Below are positions 9,948-20,714 of a stretch of DNA of 64,000 bases, one piece after another. The stretch is from contig AP031353.1 in assembly GCA_037833965.1 (NCBI GenBank), positions 21,082,501 through 21,146,500 on the forward strand, given 5' to 3'. Numbering within the stretch: position 1 is the first letter of the stretch; each line of letters begins with the position of its first letter. This DNA comes from Marchantia polymorpha subsp. ruderalis (lineage: Eukaryota; Streptophyta; Marchantiopsida; Marchantiales; Marchantiaceae). The translations under genes were made by a program, and so were the position numbers. The notes beneath the pieces are model-generated. The model made no database searches. It was not told the DNA's origin and was given only the letters and a program-made list of their open reading frames with translations.

Positions 9948-12900
9948 TGTGGTACCCCACTTTTGGCAATTTTGAGGAAATTAAAACATTTTGGAAAACT
10001 GTACCCTGGCATCATTGTAAATAGCCTTCGGTACATCAAAACAGAGTGAATCCGGAAGATCGCGGGGATTCTCGAGGGATCTTGTAGAATCTAGGATTTG
10101 GGGTGCAGCAGTAGGGACAGGCATCACCCTCCCTGCGAGCTCTGCAGTTAGGATCCCTACGACGCAAGGCGCAAAACCCGCCTTCGGAGGTTGCGTCCGC
10201 GGCGGTAGGGAAATCCTTCATAATTAGGTCGACCCTCGGGCGCCTTGACCAAGTTAGGGTTTCGTTGGAAAAAGCTCGACGCACTGATTCTAACGAGTCC
10301 AAGAACGCTTGGAACGGATGAGGACTTAGGGAGTTATCACTATTGGAAGATACGTAGACGTTCGCCTTCGGCGGAAGGAGTTCGCCACCAGCGGGAATTC
10401 CGCCTACGCGGAAGGGGGAATCAAGTTTTGTCCTATGCGCGGACGAAGGAAGTTCGCCTGCGCACAGGCGAAGTAGGGTTTGGGGAGGCGCGAAGTCCGC
10501 CTACGCACAGGCGTTCGCCTGTGCACACGCGCTTCGGCGTCGGCAGGAAATCCGCCTTGGGCCCTAGAAATGCGCCTTGTGAGGTAGAAAGTGTACGGCG
10601 CCTTCTGCGCCAGCGTGGCGCCGCGGACGAGCAAGGAGCCGCCAGAGTAATCAAATCCGTACGGACCATGCGGACGAGACGGGTGGATGCGCTCTGGGAC
10701 GGACGGAGTGCGGCGGCGGAAGCGCCGACGAAGAGACAAGGAACGGACAGACTGGACGGAGACGGCTGACCACGGTCAACGCCTTCCGCGCCAGCGCGAC
10801 GCCGCGCACGAAATTCGCCTGTGCACAGGCGAGCGCCTGTGCACAGGAGGATGAAGTTCCGCGCCGGCGGAGAATCCGCCGAGGAGTCTGCCTGCGCACA
10901 GGCAGGAGTTGAACTTTTGTCCGACATGCGGACACACAAGTCAAGGCAGAAGGGGATTGGCCGAGGGGCGGTACGAACAAGTGTACCGCGCAAGGCGGAA
11001 AACTCGCCTTCGGCGCTACGCTCCCATGTCCGCGGGGTAATACGCTCGCGGAGTTCAAATCCGCCAATTCGAGCGTGAGAGTTTAATCGGCGACGGCGGA
11101 GCGTGAAGCCGCGCGTGAGAGCGGAGACCGTTCCAGCGTAGAGCCGGCGCGGCCATCAAGTGAGACGTCCTCCACGAGCAAGAGCCGACCATGACCTTCG
11201 ACTGGGAGGCGGAGAGCGTCCCATTCTTGAATTCGCGATTCCAATCTCTTGTGCGCGCTGCGCGTATCCATCTGCTGGCTGCTAAACATTCTCGGCGTCG
11301 CCGCACAGGGGATTTCTTGGTGATTGAGGGAGAAGTGAGTGCGCGGGATTTGGAATTGAGGGCGATTAGAGTTTGCCGAGAGAGAAAGGAGCTCGGGCGG
11401 TGCGGAAGTAGAATGAGCGGGCGAGCGAACCCCAGGAACGCAATGACGAGACCGGGCAGATTGCGGATGGTGCCACTTCGCCTACCACAGAACGGGCTGC
11501 GCGCTTTCGAGGAGCGCTTAATAGCAAGAAAGCTCGATTTCTTGCTATGGGGATGGAACTACATCTGTGCGAATATGGTGCGCGAGTGGCTAGAGCCACA
11601 GGGACCACCCTCGCGCGGATTGCGTCCGCATGTTGATCGGTGGACAGTCCAAGATTGGGCGCAGGCATTGGGAAGATGTGCCGGCATGCCAGGGCATCTC
11701 CTTTTTGACAGTGAGAGCATCAAGGTGACCAAGCAGGAAGAGGCGCAATTTGTGGAGCTGTTCAAGACCGGGAGGTCTACCAAGAATGGGTACAGGACCC
11801 GTGATTACAAGGCTCGATTTCGCCGGACTTTGTCCGCGGCGCTGATGCAATTACTGCAGCCACACCGCGCCTGCTACATCACATTGTGGCAGGTCTCTTT
11901 TGTGGAGTGCGTCATCGAGAGAACTCCAATTCACTGGGCGAGCATCCTGCACAGGGTGATGCGACAGCACGCTTTTGAGGAGAAAGAGGGAACTCTAAAC
12001 CATCTTTCTCCTTTCCTCATCAATTTTTATCGACAGCGGAATTGTTTGACAGCGGCGGAGCTTGAGCATTTTCTGCCGTTGTCCGTCGACCATCCCGGGA
12101 AGTATGTGCGGGAGAATGAGGTCGACACTGATGCAGAGGAGTCACCGACTTCTACCCCATCAAGGCGGAGGGACGAAGGGAGAAACACTCCTGCAGCACG
12201 AGTGCCGCGGAAGCGGCGATGGAGAGAAGAGTCCGAAGAGGAGCAGCATCAAGAACCCTCTGCTCCCATTCGACCGCGGCCGTTGTACGAGTCATACAGC
12301 CGGCCGAAGCAGAAGGCACGCAGACTGGTGTTACCAGCCAACAGTGCGGACACGGCGACGATTGCGACGGAGAAAGGAAGTGCGTCGCCAGAGAAGCATG
12401 AGGAAGCGCGGACGACCGCAGGAGCAACGGACCACGCTGCAGCCTCGACGGGCGAGAGGCCGCCTACGGGCCAAGGGCCTCCGGAGTTACCACGTGCGTT
12501 GCGGACAGATGTTCCGTTTGCGCACAGACGAGACCCCGCGGACGGACGAGCCTCCGCGGACAGGCGATCACAAGTGGACGTAGATCTACGCTTACGCGTG
12601 GGAAGGAGCAGTCCGCCTGTGCACAGGTCGCCTGTGCACAGGTCACCTCCACACGTGCCGCCTGTGCACAGGCAGAAATCACCCCCGTTCCAACGCAGGA
12701 AGGGGAAGGAGCCGGCGGAAGAGCCGCCTACGAGACACCGGCCCTCGGGGCCAGACCCTCCGGCGCACCACGCGCCGCAATTTGCGCCTTCGGCACCAGG
12801 GCCTTCGAGCCGAGGAGATACGAGCAGGGAGCGTGCGGAGGCCGCACCATCGGCGGGTAGTCCGCCGATAGATGCGCCTTCGGCGGTAGGGCCTATGGGC

Positions 12901-13733
12901 CAAGGGACAGCAGGCGAGCGGCCCCCGGCTATGTCGCCTTTGGCGATAGACGTCCGCGGCACTACGCCTGCAGCGGACAAGGCGCCGGCATTTGCGCCTG
13001 CGCACAGGCCAAGCACAGCCCCCGCGGACCGATCAAGGGAGCAGCAACAGACGGAGGAGCGGAGTGACTGTCCGCGGGATGAAATTTCGATGCGCGATGC
13101 GCAATCAAACCCCGCGCAGCCACCCTCCGCTCGATCGCCTTCGGCGGCGGGCGTCGGCGGCAGAGAGGACACGGTAGACGACCAACAAGCGAGCGGCGGG
13201 GATGCCGCACGGGCACATTCGCCTACCGCCTTAGACATTTTGGCGAAGAGCAGCGAGGCTGCAGCCGTTCCTTCGCAGGCAGCACACGTCGACGACGTGC
13301 AGCCCCACTCGGGTCAGTCGCCGACGCAATCAATGGCGACTGAAATTCTCCACTCGGATGATGACGACGGAGGCTCCACCGAAGAGATGTCAGGAGCAGA
13401 GGACACCGAGGAGGAGGAGGAGGAAATTGTTGGAGCGCCGGCGGCGGCGCTCTCTAAGCAGGTGATTCCGTTGCTGAGGTACTTGGATCGCAAAGTCGAT
13501 AAATACGCCGACCCACTTCAGCCGGGATCTTACATCGAGTTAGTGCGCAGGCGGACTCGCACTAAAGTCCACACCAGCAAGCTATTAGCTAGAGTGGACC
13601 AGGAGTTGAGGGAATTGAAGGAGAAGCATGCATGCTTGTGGGGTCAGTATAAACTTAATCAGAAATTCTACAAGTACTCCGAGAAGGTGAGGGATGAGAA
13701 ACTGGACGAGCTCACCAAGGAGTATGATTTAAA
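9948..13733 (+). mobile_element. Family B element B2 (5' part, 3' end replaced)
   Basis: This copy starts with the family B 5' terminus TGTGGTACCCCACTTTTGG at 9948. The leader (9948-11190) is GC-rich, holds a unit bounded by CATAAC/GTTATG-like ends with the GAAAAAGCTCG block near 10270, and carries many 14-16-bp palindromes of the type CGCCTGTGCACAGGCG. Coding starts at 11191. At about 13733 the element breaks off inside the coiled-coil coding region and continues into a 3' region in the opposite orientation. The left flanking 5-mer is AACTT; no matching right duplication is expected because the 3' end is lost. Confidence 0.8.
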
Positions 13734-13821
13734 GATTTCAGGGGGAAAGTCTCTCGCGAGCACACTCAGCGAAGCTGCGGGTAGTGACTTCCAACTCCGG
13801 CTTTTACAACACTTCCACTAG
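11191..13821 (+). pseudogene. Family B gene, 3'-truncated and fused (B2)
   Basis: An open frame of 876 codons starts at the ATG conserved in B4, B5 and B6 (MTFDxxAESVPFLNSRF). Residues about 90-325 form the conserved domain (LLWGWNYICANMVREWL, DWAQALGRCAGMPGHLLFD, TRDYKARFRRT, WQVSFVECVI, LNHLSPFLINFYRQRNCLT). Then come a long Pro/Arg/Ser middle with SPVHR units, TALDILAKSSEAA, an acidic EDTEEEEEEI patch, LLRYLDRKVDKY and the start of the coiled coil. From about 13733 the frame runs into foreign sequence, so the last ~30 residues are not family sequence and the C-terminal ~200 residues are missing. No stop occurs before the breakpoint, which makes the N-terminal part one of the best-preserved B copies. 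Confidence 0.8.
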
Positions 13822-14338
13822 CTTGCTGCTAGTGTAGGAAACCCGGTTTGGACTGCCTACTTCGGATCGAAGTCACTCATACGCGGTGAACAACACTCTC
13901 AACTCACAAAACGCGCAGAGAACACAGGTCCGCAGTGAAGGACTCACTGAGAAACATTTCACTAACACAACAACAATCTATTGAAGAGTTTGAATTCTCA
14001 GGCACTTGTCATTCCCAGAAATACTACAGGGGTTACCTTGAAGGCACCTGCTGCAGCGTAACCTGAATTTACAACCAAGGCTTACACGAAGTAGCAAAAC
14101 TTCACTTTGGCATTCAGGGGAAAAATCCCGAAGGAGTACAATCAGAAACAAACACTCGAAGGTGTAGGGGCGAATCTATCAAGTATCTAACCAGTCACTG
14201 GCTCTAAGCATCGGCAGTCACCCGCAGGTGCAGATCCGAACTACTCAAGTCTCTAACCAATGTACTAGCTCTGAACATTCGGCCGAAGGCCTTCAGCTAC
14301 AAAATGCGGAACGCCAAGTTGTAGCTCCTCGTGCGTGG
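13734..14338 (-). mobile_element. 3'-region fragment of a further element (left part)
   Basis: Read on the minus strand, this is the non-coding 3' region of a family-related element. It ends at the duplication CGTGG (14334-14338), where the B5/B3 element is inserted. It resumes after 29970 and runs to about 30109, bringing a TATA box (30072-30077) and palindrome (30049-30065). The palindrome is of the CAAGGC type, unlike B3/B4, so this fragment belongs to a different subfamily from them. Its left end is fused to the truncated B2 in inverted orientation. Confidence 0.7.
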
Positions 14339-15370
14339 TGTAATAACCCACTAAAGGCTAAAACTGCAATATAGTGGTAGAAAGGTCGAACCCACAGGGA
14401 CAGAGGAACACACAGGGTACAAAGTGTCACGTTTTAACAGACTATTGAGGAGTTTGAATTCTCAGGCAACTGTCACTCCTAGAAATACTGCAAGTGTCCA
14501 CTCGGAGCGCACTCGGAGGTCGCACAGTGCAGCGTAACACACACACACACACACACACCTGAAACTACAGAAACACAACCCAGAGATCTGTTAGGACCTC
14601 TACTTCAAGATTTTAGGGGGAAAGTCTCTCAAGAGTACACTCTGCGAAGCTGCGGGTAGTGACTTCCAACTCCGGCTTTTACAACACTTCCACTAGCTTG
14701 CTGCTAGTGTAGGAAACCCGGTTGGACTGCCTACTTCGGATCGAAGTCACTCAGACGCGGTGAACAACATTCTCAACTCACAAAACGCGCAGAGAACACA
14801 GGTCCGCACTGAAGGACTCACTTAGAAACATTCCAGTAACACAACAACAGTCTATTGAAGAGTTTGAATTCTCAGGCACTTGTCATTCCCAGAAATACTA
14901 CAGGGGTTACCCCGAAGGCACCCGCTGCAGCGTAACCTGAATTTACAACCAAGGCTTACACGAAGTAGCAAAACTTCACTTTGGCATTCAGGGGAAAAAT
15001 CCCAACGGAGTACAATCAGAAAGAAACACTCGAAGGTGTACGGACAAAACTGTTCAAGTATCTAACTAGTCACTGGCTCTGAGCATCGGCGGTCACCCGC
15101 AGGCGCAGATCCGAACTACTCAAGTCTCTAACCAATGTGCTAGCTCTGAACATTCGGCCGAAGGCCTTCAGCTACAAAATGCGGAACGCTAAGTTGTAAC
15201 TCCTCGTGCGTGGTGACAGAACTCAAGGACACAAACACGCAAAGGAAATGGGTTCCTGATCTGCACTTCTGAGTTTGGGAAAGAACCCCAGGCAAAACGC
15301 CTGGAACTATTTTATACCTTCTAAGTCCTAACTAACACTACACTGCACTACGCAACACGTCTGCACGGAA
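14339..15370 (-). other. Non-coding 3' region of B5/B3
   Basis: No gene is visible. It contains an (AC)n tract at about 14537-14558 and two diverged copies of a block around TTTGAATTCTCAGG...CCCAGAAATACT (about 14432-14495 and 14843-14905), i.e. an internal duplication also present in B4 and C2. A TATA box (15311-15316, minus) and the palindrome (15288-15304, stem CCAGGC/GCCTGG) lie near the gene. Confidence 0.6.
15288..15316 (-). promoter_or_regulatory. TATAAA box plus CCAGGC/GCCTGG palindrome (B3)
   Basis: TATAAA on the minus strand (15316-15311) is followed 12 nt from its first base by CCAGGC-GTTTT-GCCTGG (15304-15288). The stem differs from family A at one base pair, with both arms changed. 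Confidence 0.5.
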
Positions 15371-16598
15371 TCACGCTACACTACACTCCGCGAAACCTGT
15401 GCTACGTCTCCTGCGCGACGGACTGCCGCGCACTAACTCCCTACCCTGCCAGTCTTCTGCTCGACTGCGCAGTCCCAATCGCTGCAACGCCGCGGACACC
15501 TCCACTTCGAGGGCGGACATGGTATCCTGCGCCTTCGACAGAAAAGCATCGAGCTTCTTTGCTACCTTCCGCCGACTCCTGCTGTCGCCTGACAACAACC
15601 CGGCCGCGCGAAGTTCAAACTCACGCAGTGTGAGTTTCTCCTGCGCCGCCACTTCCCAGTGGGCGTAGCCCTTGAGACAGTGGGCGACACGCCTCGCCGT
15701 CTCCACCTTTGTGCGATCTGCCTCCTTCCTACGATCCTCTTCAATTACCACTAATTGCGACTTGGCCTCAGCACGTTGCGCTCTCAATTCGCCACACTCT
15801 GACTGTAGCCTGCGGATTACCTCCTCATCCGCCTGCCGTGCGAGCTGACACTGTTCTAACAACCGCTTCTGTCGCACGAGCTCCTCTGACAAAATCTGAT
15901 TCTGGGCCTGCTCAGAAATTAGTGCTTCTGTGACCTTCACCTGCTCCTTGGTGAGCTCTTCCAGTTTCCCATCCCTCACCTTCTCGGAGTACTTGTAGAA
16001 TTTCTGATTGAGTTTATACTGACCCCACAAGCATTCATGCTTCTCCTTCAATTCCCTCAACTCCTGGTCCACTCTAGCTAATAGCTTGCTGGTGTGGACT
16101 TTAGTGCGAGTCCGCCTGCGCACTAACTCGATGTAAGATCCCGGCTGAAGTGGGTCGACGTATTTATCGACTTTGCGATCCAAGTACCTCAGCAACAGAA
16201 TCACCTGCTCAGAGAGCGCCGCCGCCGGCGCTCCAACAATTTCCTCCTCCTCCTCCTCGGTGTCCCCTGCTCCTGACATTTCTTCCGTGGAGCCTCCGTC
16301 GTCATCATCCGAGTGGAGAATTTCAGTCGCCATTGATTGCGTTGGCGACTGACCCGAGTAGGGCTGCACGTCGTCGACGTGTGCTGCCTGCGAAGGCACG
16401 GCTGCAGCCTCGCTGCTCTTCGCCAAAATGTCTAAGGCGGTAGGCGAATGTGCCCGTGCTGCATCCCCGCCGCCCGCTTGTTGATCGTCTACCGTATCCT
16501 CTCTACCGCCGACGTCCGCCGCCGAAGGCGATCGAGCGGAGGGTGGCGGCGCGGGGTTTGATTGCGCATCGCGCACCGAAAATTCATCCCGCAGACAG
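15371..16598 (-). pseudogene. C-terminal part of the B5/B3 gene (B3)
   Basis: This part encodes the C-terminal ~400 residues of the family B protein: TALDILAKSSEAAAVPS, an acidic patch, EQVILLLRYLDRKVDKY, a long coiled coil, GYAHWEVAAQEKLTLREFELRAAGL, LRSRAEDWQGRELVRGSPSRRRRSTG and the stop. At its N-side it meets the B4 3' terminus at 16599. Joining it across the GACAG duplication to B5 at 21961 restores the frame (SDC then LRDE), showing that both are one gene split by B4. An open frame continuing into the B4 terminus is accidental. Confidence 0.88.
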
Positions 16599-17606
16599 TG
16601 TAATAACCCACTAAAGGCTAAAACTGCAATATAGTGGTAGAAAGGTCGAACCCACAGGGACAGAGGAACACACAGGGTACAAAGTGTCACGTTTTAACAG
16701 ACTATTGAGGAGTTTGAATTCTCAGGCGACTGTCACTCCCAGAAATACTACAAGTGTCCACTCGGAGCGCACTCGGAGGTCGCACAGTGCAGCGTAACAC
16801 ACACACACACACACCTGAAACTACAGAAACACAACCCAGAGATCCGTTAGGACCTCTACTTCAAGATTTCAGGGGGAAAGTCTCTCAAGAGTACACTCTG
16901 CGAAGCTGCGGGTAGTGACTTCCAACTCCGGCTTTTACAACACTTCCACTAGCTTGCTGCTAGTGTAGAAAACCCGGTTTGGACTGCCTACTTCGGATCG
17001 AAGTCACTCAGACGCGGTGAACAACACTCTCAACTCACAAAACGCGCAGAGAACACAGGTCCGCACTGAAGGACTCACTGAGAAACATTCCAGTAACACA
17101 ACAACAGTCTATTGAAGAGTTTGAATTCTCAGGCACTTGTCATTCCCAGAACTACTACAGGGGTTACCCTCAAGGCACCTGCTGCAGCGTAACCTGAATT
17201 TACAACCAAGGCTTACACGAAGTAGCAAAACTTCACTTTGGCATTCAGGGGAAAAATCCCAAGGGAGTACAATCAGAAAGAAACACTCGAAGGTGTAGGG
17301 GCGAAACTGTTCAAGTATCTAACTAGTCACTGGCTCTGAGCATCGGCAGTCACCCGCAGGTACAGATCCGAACCACTCAAGTCTCTAACCAATGTACTAG
17401 CTCTGAACATTCGGCCGAAGGCCTTCAGCTACAAAATGCGGAACGCTAAGTTGTAACTCCTCGTGCGTGGTGACAGAACTCAAGGACACAAACACGCAAA
17501 GGAAATGGGTTCCTGATCTGCACTTCTGATGGGAAAGAACCCCAGGCAAAACGCCTGGAACTATTTTATACCTTCTAAGTCCTAACTAACACTACACTGC
17601 ACTACG
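16599..17606 (-). other. Non-coding 3' region of B4
   Basis: This is about 1 kb without a gene, closely resembling the B3 3' region. It has an AC tract (about 16797-16813), the duplicated GAATTCTCAGG blocks (about 16710 and 17125), the palindrome (17542-17558, CCAGGC/GCCTGG) and TATAAA (17565-17570, minus). Confidence 0.6.
17542..17570 (-). promoter_or_regulatory. TATAAA box plus CCAGGC/GCCTGG palindrome (B4)
   Basis: TATAAA runs 17570-17565 on the minus strand and the palindrome 17558-17542, with the same 12-nt offset as in the other copies. It follows the stop codon of the gene by about 35 nt. Confidence 0.5.
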
Positions 17607-20600
17607 CTACACGCTTGCACGGGACCACGCTACACTACACTCCGCGGAACCTGTGCTACGTCTCCTGCGCGGCGGACTGCCGCGCACTAACTCCCTACCC
17701 TGCCAGTCTTCCGCTCGACTGCGCAGTCCCAATCGCTGCAACGCCGCGGACACCTCCACTTCGAGGGCGGACATGGTATCCTGCGCCTTCGACAGAAAAG
17801 CATCGAGCTTCTTTGCTACCTTCCGCCGACTCCTACTGTCGCCTGACAACAACCCGGCTGCGCGAAGTTCAAACTCACGCAGTGTGAGTTTCTCCTGCGC
17901 CGCCACTTCCCAGTGGGCGTAGCCCTTGAGACGGTGGGCGACACGCCTCGCCGTCTCCACCTTTGTGCGATCTGCCTCCTTCTTGCGATCCTCTTCAACT
18001 ATCACTAATTGCGATTCAGCCTCAGCACGTTGCGCTCTCAATTCGCCACACTCTAACTGTAGCCTGCGGATTACCTCCTCATCCGCCTGCCGTGCGAGCT
18101 GACACTGTTCCAACAACCGCGTCTGTCGCACGAGCTCCTCTGACAAAATCCGATTCTGGGCCTGCTCAGAAATTAGTGCTTCTGTGACCTTCACCTGCTC
18201 CTTGGTGAGCTCTTCCAGTTTCCCATCCCTCACCTTCTCGGAGTACTTGTAGAATTTCTGATTAAGTTTATACTGACCCCACAAGCATTCATGCTTCTCC
18301 TTCAATTCCCTCAACTCCTGGTCCACTCTAGCTAATAGCTTGCTGGTGTGGACTTTAGTGCGAGTCCGCCTGCGCACTAACTCGATGTAAGATCCCGGCT
18401 GAAGTGGGTCGGCGTATTTATCGACTTTGCGATCCAAGTACCTCAGCAACGGAATCACCTGCTCAGAGAGCGCCGCCGCCGGCGCTCCAACAATTTCCTC
18501 CTCCTCCTCCTCGGTGTCCCCTGCTCCTGACATTTCTTCGGTGGAGTCTCCGTCGTCATCATCCGAGTGGAGAATTTCAGTCGCCATTGATTGCGTCGGC
18601 GACTGACCCGAGTGGGGCTGCACGTCGTCGACGTGTGCTGCCTGCGAAGGCACGGCTGCAGCCTCGCTGCTCTTCGCCAAAATGTCTAAGGCGGTAGGCG
18701 AATGTGCCCATGCGGCATCCCCGCCGCTCGCTTGTTGGTCGTCTACCGTGTCCTCTCTGCCGCCGACGCCCGCCGCTGAAGGCGATCGAGCGGAGGGTGG
18801 CTGCGCGGGGTTTGATTGCGCATCGCGCATCGAAATTTCATCCCGCGGACAGTCACTCCGCTCCTCCGTCTGTTGCTGCTCCCTTGATCGGTCCGCGGGG
18901 GCTGTGCTTGGCCTGTGCGCAGGCGCAAATGCCGGCGCCTTGTCCGCCGCAGGCGTAGCGCCGCGGACGTCCATCGCCAAAGGCGACATGGCCGGGGGCC
19001 GCTCGCCCGATGTCCCTTGGCCCTGAGGCCCTACCGCCGAAGGCGCATCTACCGGCGGATTACCCGCCGATAGTGTGGCCTCCGCACACTCCCTGCTCGT
19101 ATCTCCTCGGCTCGAAGGCCCTGGCGCCGAAGGCGCAAATGGCGGCGCGTGGTGCGCCGGAGGGTCTGGCCCCGAGGGCCGGTGTCTCGTAGGCGGCTCT
19201 TCCGCCGGCTCCTTCCCCTTCCTACGTTGGAACGGGGGTGATTCCTGCCTGTGCACAGGCGGCACGTGTGGAGGTGACCTGTGCACAGGCGGACTGCTCC
19301 TTCCCACGCGTAAGCGTAGATCTACGTCCACTTGTGATCGTCTGTCCGCGGAGGCTCGTCCGTCCGCGGAGTCTCGTCTGTGCGCAAACGGAACACCTGT
19401 CCGCAACGCACGTGGTAACTCCGGAGGCCCTTGGCCCGTAGGCGGCCTCTCGCCCGTCGAGGCTGCAGCGTGGTCCGTTGCTCATGCGGTCGTCCGCGCT
19501 TCCTCATGCTTCTCTGGCGACGCACTTCCTTTCTCCGTCGCAATCGTCGCCGTGTCCGCACTGTTGGCTGGTAACACCAGTCTGCGTGCCTTCTGCTTCG
19601 GCCGGCTGTATGACTCGTACAACGGCCGCGGTCGAATGGGAGCAGAGGGTTCTTGATGCTGCTCCTCTTCGGACTCTTCTCTCCATCGCCGCTTCCGCGG
19701 CACTCGTGCTGCAGGAGTGTTTCTCCCTTCGTCCCTCCGCCTTGATGGGGTAGAAGTCGGTGACTCCTCTGCATCAGTGTCGACCTCATTCTCCCGCACA
19801 TACTTCCCGGGATGGTCGACGGACAACGGCGGAAAATGCTCAAGCTCCGCCGCTGTCAAACAATTCCGCTGTCGATAAAAATTGATGAGGAAAGGAGAGA
19901 GATGGTTTAGAGTCCCCCCCTTCTCCTCAAAAGCGTGCTGTCGCATCACCCTGTGCGGGATGCTCGCCCAGTGAATTGGAGTTCCCTCGATGACGCACTC
20001 CACAAAAGAGACCTGCCACAATGTGATGTAGCAGGCGCGGTGTGGCTGCAGTAATTGCATCAGCGCCGCGGACAAAGTCCGGCGAAATCGATCCTTGTAA
20101 TCACGGGTCCTGTACCCATTCTTGGTAGACCTCCCGGTCTTGAACAGCTCCACAAATTGCGCCTCTTCCTGCTTGGTCACCTTGATGCTCTCACTGTCGA
20201 AGAGGAGATGCCCTGGCATGCCGGCACATCTTCCCAATGCCTGCGCCCAATCTTGGACTGTCCACCGATCAACATGCGGACGCAATCCGCGCGAGGGTGG
20301 TCCCTGTGGCTCTAGCCACTCGCGCACCATATCCGCACAGATGTAGTTCCATCCCCATAGCAAGAAATCGAGCTTTCTTGCTATTAAGCGCTCCTCGAAA
20401 GCGCGCAGCCCGTTCTGTGGTAGGCGAAGCGGCAGCATCCGCAATCTGCCCGGTCTCGTCATTGCGTTCCTGGAGTTCGCTCGCCCGCTCATTCTACTTC
20501 CGCACCGCTCGAGCTCCTTCCTCTCTCGGCAAACTCTAATCGCCCTCAATTCCAAATCACGCGCACTCACTTCTCCCTCAATCACCAAGAAATCCCCTGT

Positions 20601-20714
20601 GCGGCGACGTCGAGAATGTTTAGCAGCCAGCAGATGGACGCGCGCAGCGCGCACAAGAGATTGGAATCGCGAATTCAAGAATGGGACGCTCTCCGCCGCC
20701 CGGTCGAAGATCAT
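17607..20714 (-). pseudogene. Family B coiled-coil gene, full length with one nonsense codon (B4)
   Basis: A single frame of 1036 codons starts at ATG 20714 (MIFDRAAESVPFLNSRF) and ends at 17607. It has one internal stop, TGA at 19482-19484, where B2 has GGA (Gly). Without that change the protein would be about 1035 residues: an N-terminal extension (1-90), the conserved LLWGWNY domain (about 95-325), a Pro/Arg/Ser middle with PPVHR units (about 400-660), TALDILAKSSEAA (about 680), an acidic patch, LLRYLDRKVDKY, a coiled coil, GYAHWEVAAQEK and the basic tail. This is the best reference for the family B product. The TGA could be a very recent inactivation. Confidence 0.88.

Noticed and set aside
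12600-12700. Regularly spaced GCCTGTGCACAGGC palindromes resembling a CRISPR-like array
   Set aside because: Spacing is irregular, the 'spacers' are conserved between element copies and encode protein, and the sequence is a plant nuclear genome.
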